Both the position numbers and the translations under genes were made by a program. DNA of 60,059 nucleotides from Nitrospinales bacterium (GTDB lineage: Bacteria > Nitrospinota_A > UBA7883 > JACRGQ01), in NCBI GenBank assembly GCA_023248495.1, contig JAHFEK010000010.1, positions 1 to 60,059 of the forward strand. The letters are read 5' to 3'. Shown piece after piece: positions 18,448-27,366 of the stretch. Position 1 is the stretch's first letter. Each line of letters starts with the position of its first letter. The notes beneath the pieces were generated by a model. It made no database searches, was not told where the DNA came from, and saw only the letters and a list, made by a program, of their open reading frames with translations.

Positions 18448-19464
18448 TTAGATCGTGCGGCCGACTGCCAAAGCGACCGGGCGGAGATCTTCCATCAACC
18501 GGTGGAACTTTTTCGGTTTGAGCGACTGCGCGCCGTCCGAGTAGGCGGCTTCGGGGCGGTTGTGCACTTCGATCATCAGGCCGTCGGTTCCGCAGGCGAC
18601 CGACGCCTTCGACATGGAGGCGACATACTGCCAGTAGCCGGTGCCGTGCGACGGGTCAACGATGACCGGCAGGTGGGTAAGCTCTTTCAGCACCGGCACC
18701 GCCGAGAGGTCGAGCGTGTTGCGGGTGGCGGTTTCGAAGGTGCGGATACCGCGCTCGCACAGGATTACGTCGCGGTTCCCCTCGGAGAGGATGTACTCGG
18801 CGCTCATCAGCCATTCCTGAATGGTGTTGGCGAGACCCCGCTTGAGCAGCACCGGTTTGCGCGTTTGCCCGATCAGCTTGAGCAGCGAGAAATTCTGCAT
18901 GTTGCGCGCGCCGATTTGGAGGATGTCGGAATATCGGTAAATGAGTTCCAGGTCGCGGCCGTCCATCACCTCGGTGACGATGGGAAGTCCGGTTGCCTTC
19001 TTGGCCTTCTGGAGCAGCTCCAGTCCTTCTTTTTCCATTCCCTGGAAGGAATAGGGGGAGGTGCGCGGTTTGAAGGCCCCGCCCCGGAGTATCTGCGCCC
19101 CGGCGGCCTTCACGTCTTTGGCGATACCCAGTATCTGGTCTTCGCCTTCCACGGAGCAGGGGCCGGCCATCACCACGATGTGCTTGCCGCCGATTTTCAC
19201 CCCGCCCACGTCGATGACGGTGTCTTCTTTTTTGACCTCGCGCGAACAGAGCTTGAAGGGCTTCAGGATCGGCACCACGCTCTCGACGTAGGCCAGCGAT
19301 TCCATCGATTCAAGGCGTGATTTGTCGCGCCCGTCACCGACGGCGGCAATGACAACTTTCATTTCCCCCGCCAGCATGTGGGGGGTGTATCCGGTTTCGC
19401 GGATCAGCCGCTCAACTTCTTCTATAGCTTCTTTCGGCGCGCCCGCCTTCATCACGATAATCAT
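18448..19464 (-). CDS. aroF: 3-deoxy-7-phosphoheptulonate synthase (DAHP synthase, class I beta)
   Basis: First enzyme of the shikimate pathway, condensing PEP and erythrose-4-phosphate. It is 338 residues, with an N-terminal ferredoxin-like regulatory domain (about 1-70) and a barrel from about 85 on. Motifs are [51 protein letters not shown] and [10 protein letters not shown]. This is the form found in Thermotoga and many Gram-negatives, regulated through the N-terminal domain. It is distant from trpC, which uses the same pathway. Confidence 0.96.
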   Translation of the reverse strand: MIIVMKAGAPKEAIEEVERLIRETGYTPHMLAGEMKVVIAAVGDGRDKSRLESMESLAYVESVVPILKPFKLCSREVKKEDTVIDVGGVKIGGKHIVVMAGPCSVEGEDQILGIAKDVKAAGAQILRGGAFKPRTSPYSFQGMEKEGLELLQKAKKATGLPIVTEVMDGRDLELIYRYSDILQIGARNMQNFSLLKLIGQTRKPVLLKRGLANTIQEWLMSAEYILSEGNRDVILCERGIRTFETATRNTLDLSAVPVLKELTHLPVIVDPSHGTGYWQYVASMSKASVACGTDGLMIEVHNRPEAAYSDGAQSLKPKKFHRLMEDLRPVALAVGRTI

Positions 19465-19684
19465 TTATTTCGGCTCCCTTTATTAATCCGGTAAACAATA
19501 TATGATACTGCCACCGCGGTCAAATTCCAAACCGCGCTCCGATTTGATTTGATTCCAACAGGGTGGAACGGCTACTATAAATGCCTTATCCGTGTAACAA
19601 TCGGACAATGAATGCCATGCCCGATGCATCGTTGGGGCGCTACACCGTAAAGAATCCCCCGCTAACAAGGAATCAGAGGTTTTC

Positions 19685-21079
19685 TTGAATCATTTGAATG
19701 CCAATACACGCACGATAAAAAAAATTGCGCTCATCGAATCAAAGGCGGTTAGAACGCATGTGTTCAGCCGGAAGTATTCTCCCCGGCTTGGATTGCCCAT
19801 TCTGTCCGCCGTGCTGAAAAGGCATGGCTTTGAAGTGGAGCTCTTTTTTCAGGAGCTGCAACCGCTCGATCTGGATTATTTGGCGGCCTTCGACCTGGTC
19901 GGCATTTCCGCTCTCACCTCCACCGTCAAAGAGGCCTACCGGATCGGGGACATCCTCAAGGCGAAGGGGAAGACCGTCGTCATGGGCGGCCCCCACGTAA
20001 GCGCGAGATCGGATGAAGCGCTTGCCCATTGCGATTACGTTGTACGCGGGGAAGGGGAAATTTCCTTCGTGGCGTTATTAAAGGCAATTAACGAATGCGC
20101 TCCCCTAGATGGCGTGCCGGGTATTTCTTATATGCAAAACGGCCAGGTAATCCAAAACCCTTCCTCCATCACCAAGGTGGATATGGCCGATTTGCCGGGG
20201 AACGACTTCTCGGCGAGCAAGGCATTCTCCAGCCCGGCGGATTATCCGGGCGGGATCATGTTCTCGCGTGGATGCCCGTTCGATTGCAGCTTTTGCAGCG
20301 TCACCACCACGTTTGGCAAAAAATACCGCTATAAAACCACCGGGCAGATTATCGCGGAATTACGGCCGTTCACCGGCCGGCCGGTGGGTTTTATCGACGA
20401 CAATTTCGCCGCCGTGACGAAAAAGACAAAAGACCTTTTGCGCTCGATGCTGAAGGAAAAGGTGCTTCCCTCGCGCTACTCCTGCCAAATACGGGTGAAT
20501 GCGGCGGCCGACGAAGAACTGCTGGATCTCATGAAACAGACCGGTTGCCGGGTGGCCAATGTGGGGCTGGAGTCGGTAAGCCCGGAAACATTAAAAGCGT
20601 ACCACAAGGGGCAGACGTACGATCAGATTGTCTCTTCCATCAAGGCATTTCAGAAGTACGGCATCGGCCTGCACGGCATGTTCGTGCTGGGGGCGGATGA
20701 CGATACGGTGGATACGATACGCGAGACGGTCACATTCGCGCTGAATCACGGCATCGATACGATCCAGCTCTGCGCGCTGACGCCGTTTCCCGGAACCGCC
20801 GTGCACGGCCAGATGCACGCGGAAGGAAGAATCCTGCACCAGAACTGGGAAATGTACGATGGCCTTCATGTCGTCGTGCGGCCCAAGAAAATGACTCCCT
20901 ATGAATTGCAGGCCGGGATCATGAATGAAATGAAGCGTTTTTACTCCATTAAAAATTCATTCAAAATCGACTTTAGCAAAAAATGGCTTTTTTGGAGCCG
21001 GCTGGTCGGTTGGTATCTGGTGAGAAAATGGGAGAAGGAAAACACGGGGTATTTCGATTACCTTAAAAAACAGGGGTAG
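19685..21079 (+). CDS. B12-binding radical SAM protein
   Basis: A 464-residue protein. The N-terminal ~150 residues form a cobalamin-binding fold (RLGLPILSAVLKRHGF, VVMGGPHVSARSDEAL, VVRGEGE). The radical SAM domain carries the cluster motif SRGCPFDCSFCS, followed by GFIDDNFA and ANVGLESVSPE. Relatives include BchE- and HpnJ-like enzymes that modify pigments, hopanoids or lipids; the substrate is not evident. The start codon appears to be TTG at 19685 with an AGAGG site upstream, since no in-frame ATG fits. Monocistronic. Confidence 0.88.
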   Translation: MNHLNANTRTIKKIALIESKAVRTHVFSRKYSPRLGLPILSAVLKRHGFEVELFFQELQPLDLDYLAAFDLVGISALTSTVKEAYRIGDILKAKGKTVVMGGPHVSARSDEALAHCDYVVRGEGEISFVALLKAINECAPLDGVPGISYMQNGQVIQNPSSITKVDMADLPGNDFSASKAFSSPADYPGGIMFSRGCPFDCSFCSVTTTFGKKYRYKTTGQIIAELRPFTGRPVGFIDDNFAAVTKKTKDLLRSMLKEKVLPSRYSCQIRVNAAADEELLDLMKQTGCRVANVGLESVSPETLKAYHKGQTYDQIVSSIKAFQKYGIGLHGMFVLGADDDTVDTIRETVTFALNHGIDTIQLCALTPFPGTAVHGQMHAEGRILHQNWEMYDGLHVVVRPKKMTPYELQAGIMNEMKRFYSIKNSFKIDFSKKWLFWSRLVGWYLVRKWEKENTGYFDYLKKQG

Positions 21080-21157
21080 GGATTGTCCGCGCCTCCCCCT
21101 CCTTATCATCCCCTCGCAAGGGGATTCAGGCATATTCCCAAAGCTTCCCCCAACAAG

Positions 21158-21214
21158 CCGGGTCAGCTTGGCGCGTTGCGCCAACGGCAGACACGGCAGT
21201 CTTGCCGTGCGGGG
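21158..21214. repeat. Hairpin repeat, family B copy 1
   Basis: Two hairpin modules are joined: TTGGCGCGTTGCGCCAA and CACGGCAGTCTTGCCGTG. The same modules occur, in different order or subset, at 38251-38290 and 56039-56102. Intergenic, no coding potential. Confidence 0.55.
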
Positions 21215-21266
21215 GCCGCATTCGTGATTAGCCCGGCGGCGCGTTCTCTGCTATGATTTGGTTACT

Positions 21267-21887
21267 ATGGCATTAGGCGATTTAAGCATTCTGGACAAGG
21301 AAGAATCCTTGCTGGCGCAGGTATTGCTCAAAAATAATCTGTTGAATGAAGGGGACTTGAACCGCTTCCTCGGTTTCCGCGTCAACCGGGGCACTGTCGG
21401 AAAAAAATACATCGGTGGAATGCTGATTGATCTCGGCTACATAACGCAGGCCGATCTGGATGCATATGTGAAGGAAAACAGCGATAAGCACACGGCTTTC
21501 CTGCGTAAAATAACGGCGGAGGGGTACTTTACTCCCGAACAAGAGGCATTGATCCTTCAAAAAGCGCAAGAGACCGGCGGTGATGTGGTGACGGTTATCA
21601 GCGAGTTGAACATCATGACACGCGAAAACTACATTCGATTTTTCAATAACCGCGAACCCATCCTCCGGCTGGGGGAGTGGCTCACCGTAAAGAAGAAAAT
21701 TACCCTGGAACAGCTTGACTACGCGGTGAAGGCGCAGAGCGTCAATTCATTGGAAGACTATCTGAAGTTCCACAACCTCGTGAAACTCGAGGTGATTGAT
21801 AAGATAAAGGAGAAACTTGCCGAAGCCCATCCCGCACCTAAAAAACAGGACCGTCCGGGCGATTTTAAAGGCTTGAATGACTTTTAA
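21267..21887 (+). CDS. Unknown protein with GspE-N/MshEN-like helical repeats
   Basis: A 206-residue soluble, mostly helical protein. LGYITQADLDAYVKEN and neighbouring segments resemble the short helical repeat of the type II secretion/pilus ATPase N-terminal domain (MshEN, a c-di-GMP binder in some proteins), apparently twice. No ATPase domain follows. The resemblance is weak and by eye; the c-di-GMP contact residues cannot be confirmed. The ATG at 21267 is preferred over an upstream TTG; a TATGAT hexamer lies 9 bases before it. Confidence 0.6.
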   Translation: MALGDLSILDKEESLLAQVLLKNNLLNEGDLNRFLGFRVNRGTVGKKYIGGMLIDLGYITQADLDAYVKENSDKHTAFLRKITAEGYFTPEQEALILQKAQETGGDVVTVISELNIMTRENYIRFFNNREPILRLGEWLTVKKKITLEQLDYAVKAQSVNSLEDYLKFHNLVKLEVIDKIKEKLAEAHPAPKKQDRPGDFKGLNDF

Positions 21888-21956
21888 GGCACGTTTTACG
21901 GCAAGAAGAACAGTTCCCCATAACGCGGCCCAAAGCCAAACCCGCTGATGCCTTCG

Positions 21957-22451
21957 CTACCGTTGGGCGCATTCGGCGGGGTCTCCTTTTGCCTTCTTAA
22001 TTATATGCGGAATGGCGCGGTGAACCGCTTCAAGGTTTTCCACCGCCGCTTTGGGCGCGCCCGGCAGGTTGATGACCAACACCGGCCCGATCATGCCCGC
22101 CAGCCCCCGCGACACCACGGCGTTTATCGTCTTTTTTGATGAAGCGGCACGCATCGCCTCCGGGATGCCGGGCAAATCGCGTTCCAGCAGCGGCTTGGTG
22201 GCTTCGGGCGTAACATCGCGCGGGGAAACCCCCGTGCCGCCGCTGGTTAAGACCATATCGACGGCGCCGCTGCTGACCATTCTCATGATCTCCTCCCGTA
22301 ACGGCGCTATTTCATCCCGCACGATGACAGAATGCACCACCGTGTATCCGTTGTCCTCCAAAAAAGCGCACAACGCCGGGATGCAGCCATCCTCTTTTCC
22401 GCCCCCAGCGGAGCGCGTATCGGAAGCGACCACGATTCCCACCCTAACCAT
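21957..22451 (-). CDS. mogA: MogA/MoaB-type molybdopterin adenylyltransferase
   Basis: A 164-residue MoCF-domain protein that adenylylates molybdopterin before metal insertion. Visible are VGIVVASDTRSAG, VLTSGGTGVSPRDVTPEAT and the VLVINLPGAPKA motif. MogA and MoaB cannot be separated with certainty. It overlaps the upstream gene by 8 bp. CinA at 34-35 kb carries a related domain. Confidence 0.9.
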   Translation of the reverse strand: MVRVGIVVASDTRSAGGGKEDGCIPALCAFLEDNGYTVVHSVIVRDEIAPLREEIMRMVSSGAVDMVLTSGGTGVSPRDVTPEATKPLLERDLPGIPEAMRAASSKKTINAVVSRGLAGMIGPVLVINLPGAPKAAVENLEAVHRAIPHIIKKAKGDPAECAQR

Positions 22452-22743
22452 TGAGTTTCTTTCGATAGTTATCCAGGCATTGTTGCGAGCAAAAATACTG
22501 CGTGGTGGCCCCGGCGTTTATTTTCACCGCGTGCTCGGCGGCGATCCACGCGCCGCACGATGGATCCTGAACCATGTCGGCGGCCGCCCGTCCCGGCTGC
22601 CCGCCGCCCGGCGGTTGCCGCTGGTTGCCGTGGCTTTGCGGCGTGATGATTTCAAAGTGGAAACTTGCGCGTAACAGCCGTCCGATAAGCCGTATCGCAA
22701 TCAAAAAAATGAATATCCAGAGCGCGAAACGTAACAATCCCAT
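22444..22743 (-). CDS. Membrane-anchored YHS/TRASH-like small protein (PP0621-type)
   Basis: A 99-residue protein with an N-terminal membrane helix (about 5-25), a Gly/Pro/Gln-rich linker and a C-terminal zinc-knuckle-like module: DPSCGAWI ... YFCSQQCLDNY, the metal-site pattern of YHS/TRASH domains. Small proteins of this layout (PP0621 family) are of unknown function and may sense or chaperone metals. It is translationally coupled to mogA. Confidence 0.7.
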   Translation of the reverse strand: MGLLRFALWIFIFLIAIRLIGRLLRASFHFEIITPQSHGNQRQPPGGGQPGRAAADMVQDPSCGAWIAAEHAVKINAGATTQYFCSQQCLDNYRKKLNG

Positions 22744-22749
22744 GCGCCA

Positions 22750-22778
22750 ATTGTACTCCGTGCCGCGAGGGCGGACAA
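22750..22778 (-). promoter_or_regulatory. Probable leaderless promoter of the PP0621-like gene
   Basis: Minus-strand -35 TTGTCC (22773-22778), a 17-bp spacer and -10 TACAAT (22750-22755). The ATG at 22743 lies 6 bases beyond, with no ribosome-binding site. Confidence 0.5.
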
Positions 22779-22875
22779 CATTGAATGCGGACAGGGTGTC
22801 TGTTTTTGCGCGCGGCGGATGTCCTTATAGGGGACGGTCGCGGTGTATACTGCGAGGAAATCAGTCCTATGGCAA

Positions 22876-22891
22876 TGGCATGTGAATTGCT
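22876..22891 (+). promoter_or_regulatory. Sigma-54-type -24/-12 promoter of the cytochrome operon
   Basis: TGGCATG-TGAA-TTGCT matches the sigma-54 consensus TGGCACR-N4-TTGCW with one mismatch. The invariant GG and GC are separated by the required 10 bases. The predicted start near 22902 leaves an 80-base leader before the cytochrome GTG. It would make this operon dependent on an enhancer-binding protein; none with intact motifs is encoded in the window. Confidence 0.55.
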
Positions 22892-22984
22892 TCATGATTC
22901 TCTGAAGCTTTTTGTTTCTTGACGGAAGTATTCCGGGCTGATACCTTTTTGACAGCATAAATAATTTGCATTAGGGGAAACAGG

Positions 22985-25861
22985 GTGCCGTTTAGCAAGC
23001 GTCTCTTACTCGCGCTTTCATTAGCCGCCCTAATTGCATTCGGATACCCCGGCGCGGCCCATGCGGCCAACTTCGGCAGCTTGATCAGCCCCGGCGAATT
23101 GGGGTCGTTCCACGCCGATCTTGAAGGGCTTTCAAATTGCACCAAGTGTCACACCAAGGGGGAGGGGTTGCCAAACGCCAACTGCACCTCGGTTGGTTGT
23201 CACGCCAGCGTTGCCGCCGCACAGGCCCTGAAAAAAGGGCTGCATGGCGGCGTGACGGATCAGCAATGCGTGAAGTGTCACAAGGATCACAAAGGACGCG
23301 GCTACCGCGGCACCGAAGGGGATATTAAAAAATTCGACCACGCCACCACCGGCTATAAGCTCGTCGGCAAACATTCCCCCCTTGATTGCGTTAAATGCCA
23401 CACAACCAAAACGAAAAAAGGCCTTGTCAGTTACGCCGGCCTTGAAACAACCTGCTTCAGTTGCCACAAGAAGGATGACGTTCACAAAGGTACGCTAAAA
23501 GAAAAATGCGAAAACTGCCACAACACAATCGGCTGGAAAGGCAAAGACGTCACTTTCGATCACGATAAGCCCTACAAACTGGAAGGCAAGCACGTCAAAG
23601 TAGAGTGCAACAAGTGCCACATCGTGAAGGGACTATTTCAGGTAGAGAACAAGGAACAGTGCATCACCTGCCACAAGAAGGATGATAAGCACAAAGGGGG
23701 CCTGGGGCCGAAATGTGAAAGTTGCCACGTGGCTGCCACATGGAAAGAAATACGGTTTGATCATAAGACGACCAAGTACCCGTTGTTGGGCAAGCATGTG
23801 CAAACGCCGTGCGAAAAGTGCCATCTTGAGCGGGCGAAAGGGGTGTTCAAGATTCAGAAGTATGACACGTGCGACGCCCCCGGTTGTCACGACAAGGGGA
23901 AATTCGGCAACGTGCACGATAAGCAGTTCGCCGGGAAGAAGTGCGAAGAGTGTCACACCACGCAGGACTTCAAGCCTTCAACCTTCAAGCATGAAGATCC
24001 CGCCTATGCGGGCTATAAGTTGAAGGGCAAGCACGCCAAGCTGGAATGCGAAAAGTGTCACCGCCCCGATCCCGTTACCAAAGCGGCGCTGTTCAAGCCG
24101 ATACCCGGCGAGCGCTGCGACAATGCGGGATGCCACGACATCAAGAGCCGCGGCAATATCCACGGCCCGCAATTCAAAGGCCAGTTGTGCGATGGCTGCC
24201 ACCACGAAGAAAACTGGAAGCCGAGCCTGTTCGATCACGCGGCGCCCGCATACAAAGGGTACAGGCTGAGGGGCAAGCACGCCAAGCTGGAATGCGAAAA
24301 ATGCCACCGGCCCGACCCGGTCACCAAAGCGGCGCTGTTCAAGCCGATGGCCAGCGAGCGTTGCGACGCCGCGGGGTGCCACGACATCAAGAGCCGCGGC
24401 AACATCCACGGCCCGCAATTCAAGGGCCAGTTGTGCGATGGCTGCCACCACGAGGAAAACTGGAAGCCGAGCCTGTTTGACCACACGGCGCCTGCATACA
24501 AAGGCTACAAGCTGGAAGGCAAACACGCATCCATAAAATGCGAAAAATGCCACCGGCCCGACCCGCTTACCCAAGTGACGCTCTTCAAGCCGATAGCCGC
24601 CGACCGTTGCGATAACGCCGGATGCCACGATATCAAGGAGCGCGGCAACATTCACGGCCCGCAATTCAAGGATCTGAAATGCGAACAGTGCCATACCCCG
24701 AAGGAGTGGAAGCCGAGCCTGTTCGATCACGCGGCGCCCGCATACAAAGGCTATAAGCTGGAAGGCAAACATGCGTCCATAAAATGCGACAAGTGCCATA
24801 AAACAAACGAAGCCGGCGTCCAGACTTTCCGCGGCATCGACACGAAGAGCTGTGCCAGCGCGTACTGTCACAAAGACCCGCACGCCGGCCAGTTCCGCGA
24901 CAAGACATGCGAACAGTGCCACACGCCGAAGGACTGGAAGCAGTTGACCTTCAATCACAACACGCAAGCGCACTTTCCGCTGGAAGGAAAGCACGTGTCC
25001 GTCAACTGTGAAAAATGCCATGAGGGGAAAGTTTGGAAGCCGCTCAAGTCGGAGTGCCTCGACTGCCACCGGAAGGAAGACGACAAGGCCCACAAAGGAA
25101 AAATGGGGGCGAAATGCGAGCAGTGTCACACCGCCGCGAACTGGGAACCCAAGAGCTTTTTCCATGAAGTGACCGGTTTTCCCTTGCAGGGGGCGCACAC
25201 CCAGATTGTCTGCTCCGATTGCCACAAGGCCAAAGGAATATTCACCGGCCTCGGCCCCGATTGCGTGAAGTGCCATACCGATCCGCACTACAACCAGTTC
25301 GGCCCCGTGGCCTGCGGTCAGTGCCATACCGCCAAAAACTGGTTCCCGGAGAGATTCCGCCATATCGAGACCGGCTTCCGGCTGGATGGCGGGCATCGCG
25401 CCGCCACGTGCGAACAGTGCCACCGGGCGCGCAACTATCGCAACACCCCGCAAACCTGTTACTTCTGTCACACCGCCGACTTTAGCAAGCCGGCCGCGGC
25501 CGTTTTCCACAAGAGCGGCAATACCAACTGTGTTGAATGCCACAAGTCGGGCGGGTTTAGCTGGCTGGGAGCCACCTTCACCCATTCAACGATGACTTTT
25601 ACCGGCTCCCATTCCTCGGTGAAGAGCGATTGCACGAAGTGCCACAGCGGGACCGGCAGCACGTTGTCGCTTAAATGGCCCGGAACCACGGCGGAATCGC
25701 AATGCTTCAATTGCCACACCACCAACCCCGCCGGAATGTCCCAGCCGCTGACGTGGCAGTACAAACACAAGGGAGCCAATCCTTGCCCGACGAATTGTAT
25801 TCTCTGTCATACAACCTCCACCTTTAAAAATCCGTCCTATAGCGGGCCGGCCTGCAATTGA
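22985..25861 (+). CDS. Giant multiheme c-type cytochrome, 36 heme motifs
   Basis: A 958-residue exported cytochrome. A Sec signal (about 1-27, cleaving after AAHA) lacks a lipobox. I count 36 heme-attachment motifs: 30 CXXCH and 6 CX4CH (such as CTSVGCH and CDAPGCH), about one per 26 residues of mature protein. Recurring F-D-H and L-x-GKH segments can supply the distal histidines, as in triheme c3/c7-type repeats. Residues about 351-596 are three near-identical 82-residue units. The start is GTG behind AGGGG. It is coupled to an outer-membrane barrel gene (TGATG), suggesting the two form an electron conduit between periplasm and cell surface. Electron donor and acceptor are unknown. Confidence 0.93.
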   Translation: MPFSKRLLLALSLAALIAFGYPGAAHAANFGSLISPGELGSFHADLEGLSNCTKCHTKGEGLPNANCTSVGCHASVAAAQALKKGLHGGVTDQQCVKCHKDHKGRGYRGTEGDIKKFDHATTGYKLVGKHSPLDCVKCHTTKTKKGLVSYAGLETTCFSCHKKDDVHKGTLKEKCENCHNTIGWKGKDVTFDHDKPYKLEGKHVKVECNKCHIVKGLFQVENKEQCITCHKKDDKHKGGLGPKCESCHVAATWKEIRFDHKTTKYPLLGKHVQTPCEKCHLERAKGVFKIQKYDTCDAPGCHDKGKFGNVHDKQFAGKKCEECHTTQDFKPSTFKHEDPAYAGYKLKGKHAKLECEKCHRPDPVTKAALFKPIPGERCDNAGCHDIKSRGNIHGPQFKGQLCDGCHHEENWKPSLFDHAAPAYKGYRLRGKHAKLECEKCHRPDPVTKAALFKPMASERCDAAGCHDIKSRGNIHGPQFKGQLCDGCHHEENWKPSLFDHTAPAYKGYKLEGKHASIKCEKCHRPDPLTQVTLFKPIAADRCDNAGCHDIKERGNIHGPQFKDLKCEQCHTPKEWKPSLFDHAAPAYKGYKLEGKHASIKCDKCHKTNEAGVQTFRGIDTKSCASAYCHKDPHAGQFRDKTCEQCHTPKDWKQLTFNHNTQAHFPLEGKHVSVNCEKCHEGKVWKPLKSECLDCHRKEDDKAHKGKMGAKCEQCHTAANWEPKSFFHEVTGFPLQGAHTQIVCSDCHKAKGIFTGLGPDCVKCHTDPHYNQFGPVACGQCHTAKNWFPERFRHIETGFRLDGGHRAATCEQCHRARNYRNTPQTCYFCHTADFSKPAAAVFHKSGNTNCVECHKSGGFSWLGATFTHSTMTFTGSHSSVKSDCTKCHSGTGSTLSLKWPGTTAESQCFNCHTTNPAGMSQPLTWQYKHKGANPCPTNCILCHTTSTFKNPSYSGPACN
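24035..24772 (+). repeat. Three 246-bp tandem repeats inside the cytochrome gene
   Basis: Equivalent codons recur at 24035, 24281, 24527 and 24773, each 246 bp (82 residues) apart. Each unit carries one CX2CH, one CX4CH and another CX2CH motif. High nucleotide identity points to recent in-frame duplication, so heme number may vary between strains. Confidence 0.9.
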
Positions 25862-27141
25862 TGGTAAAGAACATGAAAAAAATATTTACCGGCGGATTCC
25901 TGGCGGCGCTGATTGCCGCCGCTGTTCCCTCTGCGGCATCGGCCATGGATATCAAGGGGCGCATTTCGGAATCACTGTTCCTCCAAAACGACGACGCCAG
26001 CAATCAAAGCTACAATTTCACCCGGACCCGGCTTTATTTAAACGGCTTGGGCGAAGAGACCGATTTTCACTTCGATGGGCAATACCGCACCTCGGGCGGC
26101 AAGGAATACAACAGCAGTATCGACAGCACCCGCATTGACCAGGCGAATATCGACATGCGGCATATAGGCGGCACCAGAACCCGGTTTGCCATCGGCCGGC
26201 AGTACATCGATCCCATGCCCGGCGCAAGGGTGGACGGACTGAATATGGACTTTGCTTTGGGCGAGACGGGCGGGGCCGGTCTCTTCGGCGGCACCAAGGC
26301 CGATCCGCTTCACGACTATTTCACCGCCGATTACACCACGTACGGTTTCTATACCTATTTGCGCAATAAATCGGTTTCCACCGCGTTGGGAGTGGCGACC
26401 AGCCAGCACATGGGCAACGAAGACGAGATGTACTTATACGGCTCGTTCGCCTGGTCGCCGAGCGACGCCATGAACATGTACAGTTCGGTTCGGGTGGATA
26501 ACAAGGTCACCGGCGATGCCACGGGCGGCAAGGAAGGCCCCGACATCACCAACCTGTTTTTCAATTTCAATTACCGCTGGGGCTGGGCCGCGCGGATAAA
26601 CATGAGCTATAGCCAGTACCGCGCCATCTGGCTGCAGGATTCCATGAGCTACAGCCTCGACCACAGCATTAACCGGAATTACGGCATGTATGGCGATGTC
26701 AGCCTTTCACGCACCGGCAAGGTGTACGCGGATGTCAGCTATGCCACCCGCGGCAACGATGGCAAGGAGGGCAATATCATGGGCCTCGGTTACCGGCAAA
26801 ACGAGCTATGGAGCGTGTTGTATTACAATCTGGCCTACCGGCTGGTCAACTATTACACCAACAAGGGGTGGCAGGGTTTCTTTGCCTTGGGGGCGAACGT
26901 GCGGGAAAATATCACCGGTGAATTGAACGCGACCTACATGGTCAGCCAGCAAGATGGCGCCACGGACGACATGACCCAGATGATATACGGCGCTTCGCTG
27001 AACTTCAGCGTCAGCCGGCAGCTATTCATTTACGGCGTGGTGGAATATAGCGACCAGAATATCCCCACGCTCAATGCCGTTAAGTACCCCTCCAGCTATA
27101 AGACCAGCTCCGTCTTCCTGAATCTCGACTACCGGTTTTAA
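25861..27141 (+). CDS. Outer-membrane beta-barrel, putative porin partner of the multiheme cytochrome
   Basis: A 426-residue protein with a Sec signal (from MKKIFTGGF to SAASA), many alternating aromatic/polar strands and a C-terminal NLDYRF ending in phenylalanine, the usual barrel insertion signal. Its size suits about 16-18 strands. The ATG shares one base with the cytochrome stop, so the two are made together. This arrangement resembles porin-cytochrome conduits (MtrAB, OmbB/OmaB type), but the sequence does not clearly match MtrB. A CXXC as in MtrB is not seen. Confidence 0.8.
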   Translation: MVKNMKKIFTGGFLAALIAAAVPSAASAMDIKGRISESLFLQNDDASNQSYNFTRTRLYLNGLGEETDFHFDGQYRTSGGKEYNSSIDSTRIDQANIDMRHIGGTRTRFAIGRQYIDPMPGARVDGLNMDFALGETGGAGLFGGTKADPLHDYFTADYTTYGFYTYLRNKSVSTALGVATSQHMGNEDEMYLYGSFAWSPSDAMNMYSSVRVDNKVTGDATGGKEGPDITNLFFNFNYRWGWAARINMSYSQYRAIWLQDSMSYSLDHSINRNYGMYGDVSLSRTGKVYADVSYATRGNDGKEGNIMGLGYRQNELWSVLYYNLAYRLVNYYTNKGWQGFFALGANVRENITGELNATYMVSQQDGATDDMTQMIYGASLNFSVSRQLFIYGVVEYSDQNIPTLNAVKYPSSYKTSSVFLNLDYRF

Positions 27142-27366
27142 CCCGGATTCCAAAGCCCCCCGTCATTTGTAGAAGTTGTTGCTTTAGCGGCACACCTTTA
27201 CTTTTTTTTCGTTTCGTCCAGTTCATAAAGGATTTCGGTCTGATTCCGATCAGATTCGCCATTGCGACCGCCCCTAAGCTTCATGGAGTTGTGTGGCCGC
27301 GGGTTGTCGTATAAACTTTAAAAACAAGTTGGCGACAAGCTTTTTGCTTTGAAAAAAAGGGGGTTG

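Noticed and set aside
24035-24772. Tandem repeats considered as a CRISPR or satellite array
   Set aside because: The period of 246 bp, conserved reading frame and heme motifs show an internal protein repeat, not an array with spacers.
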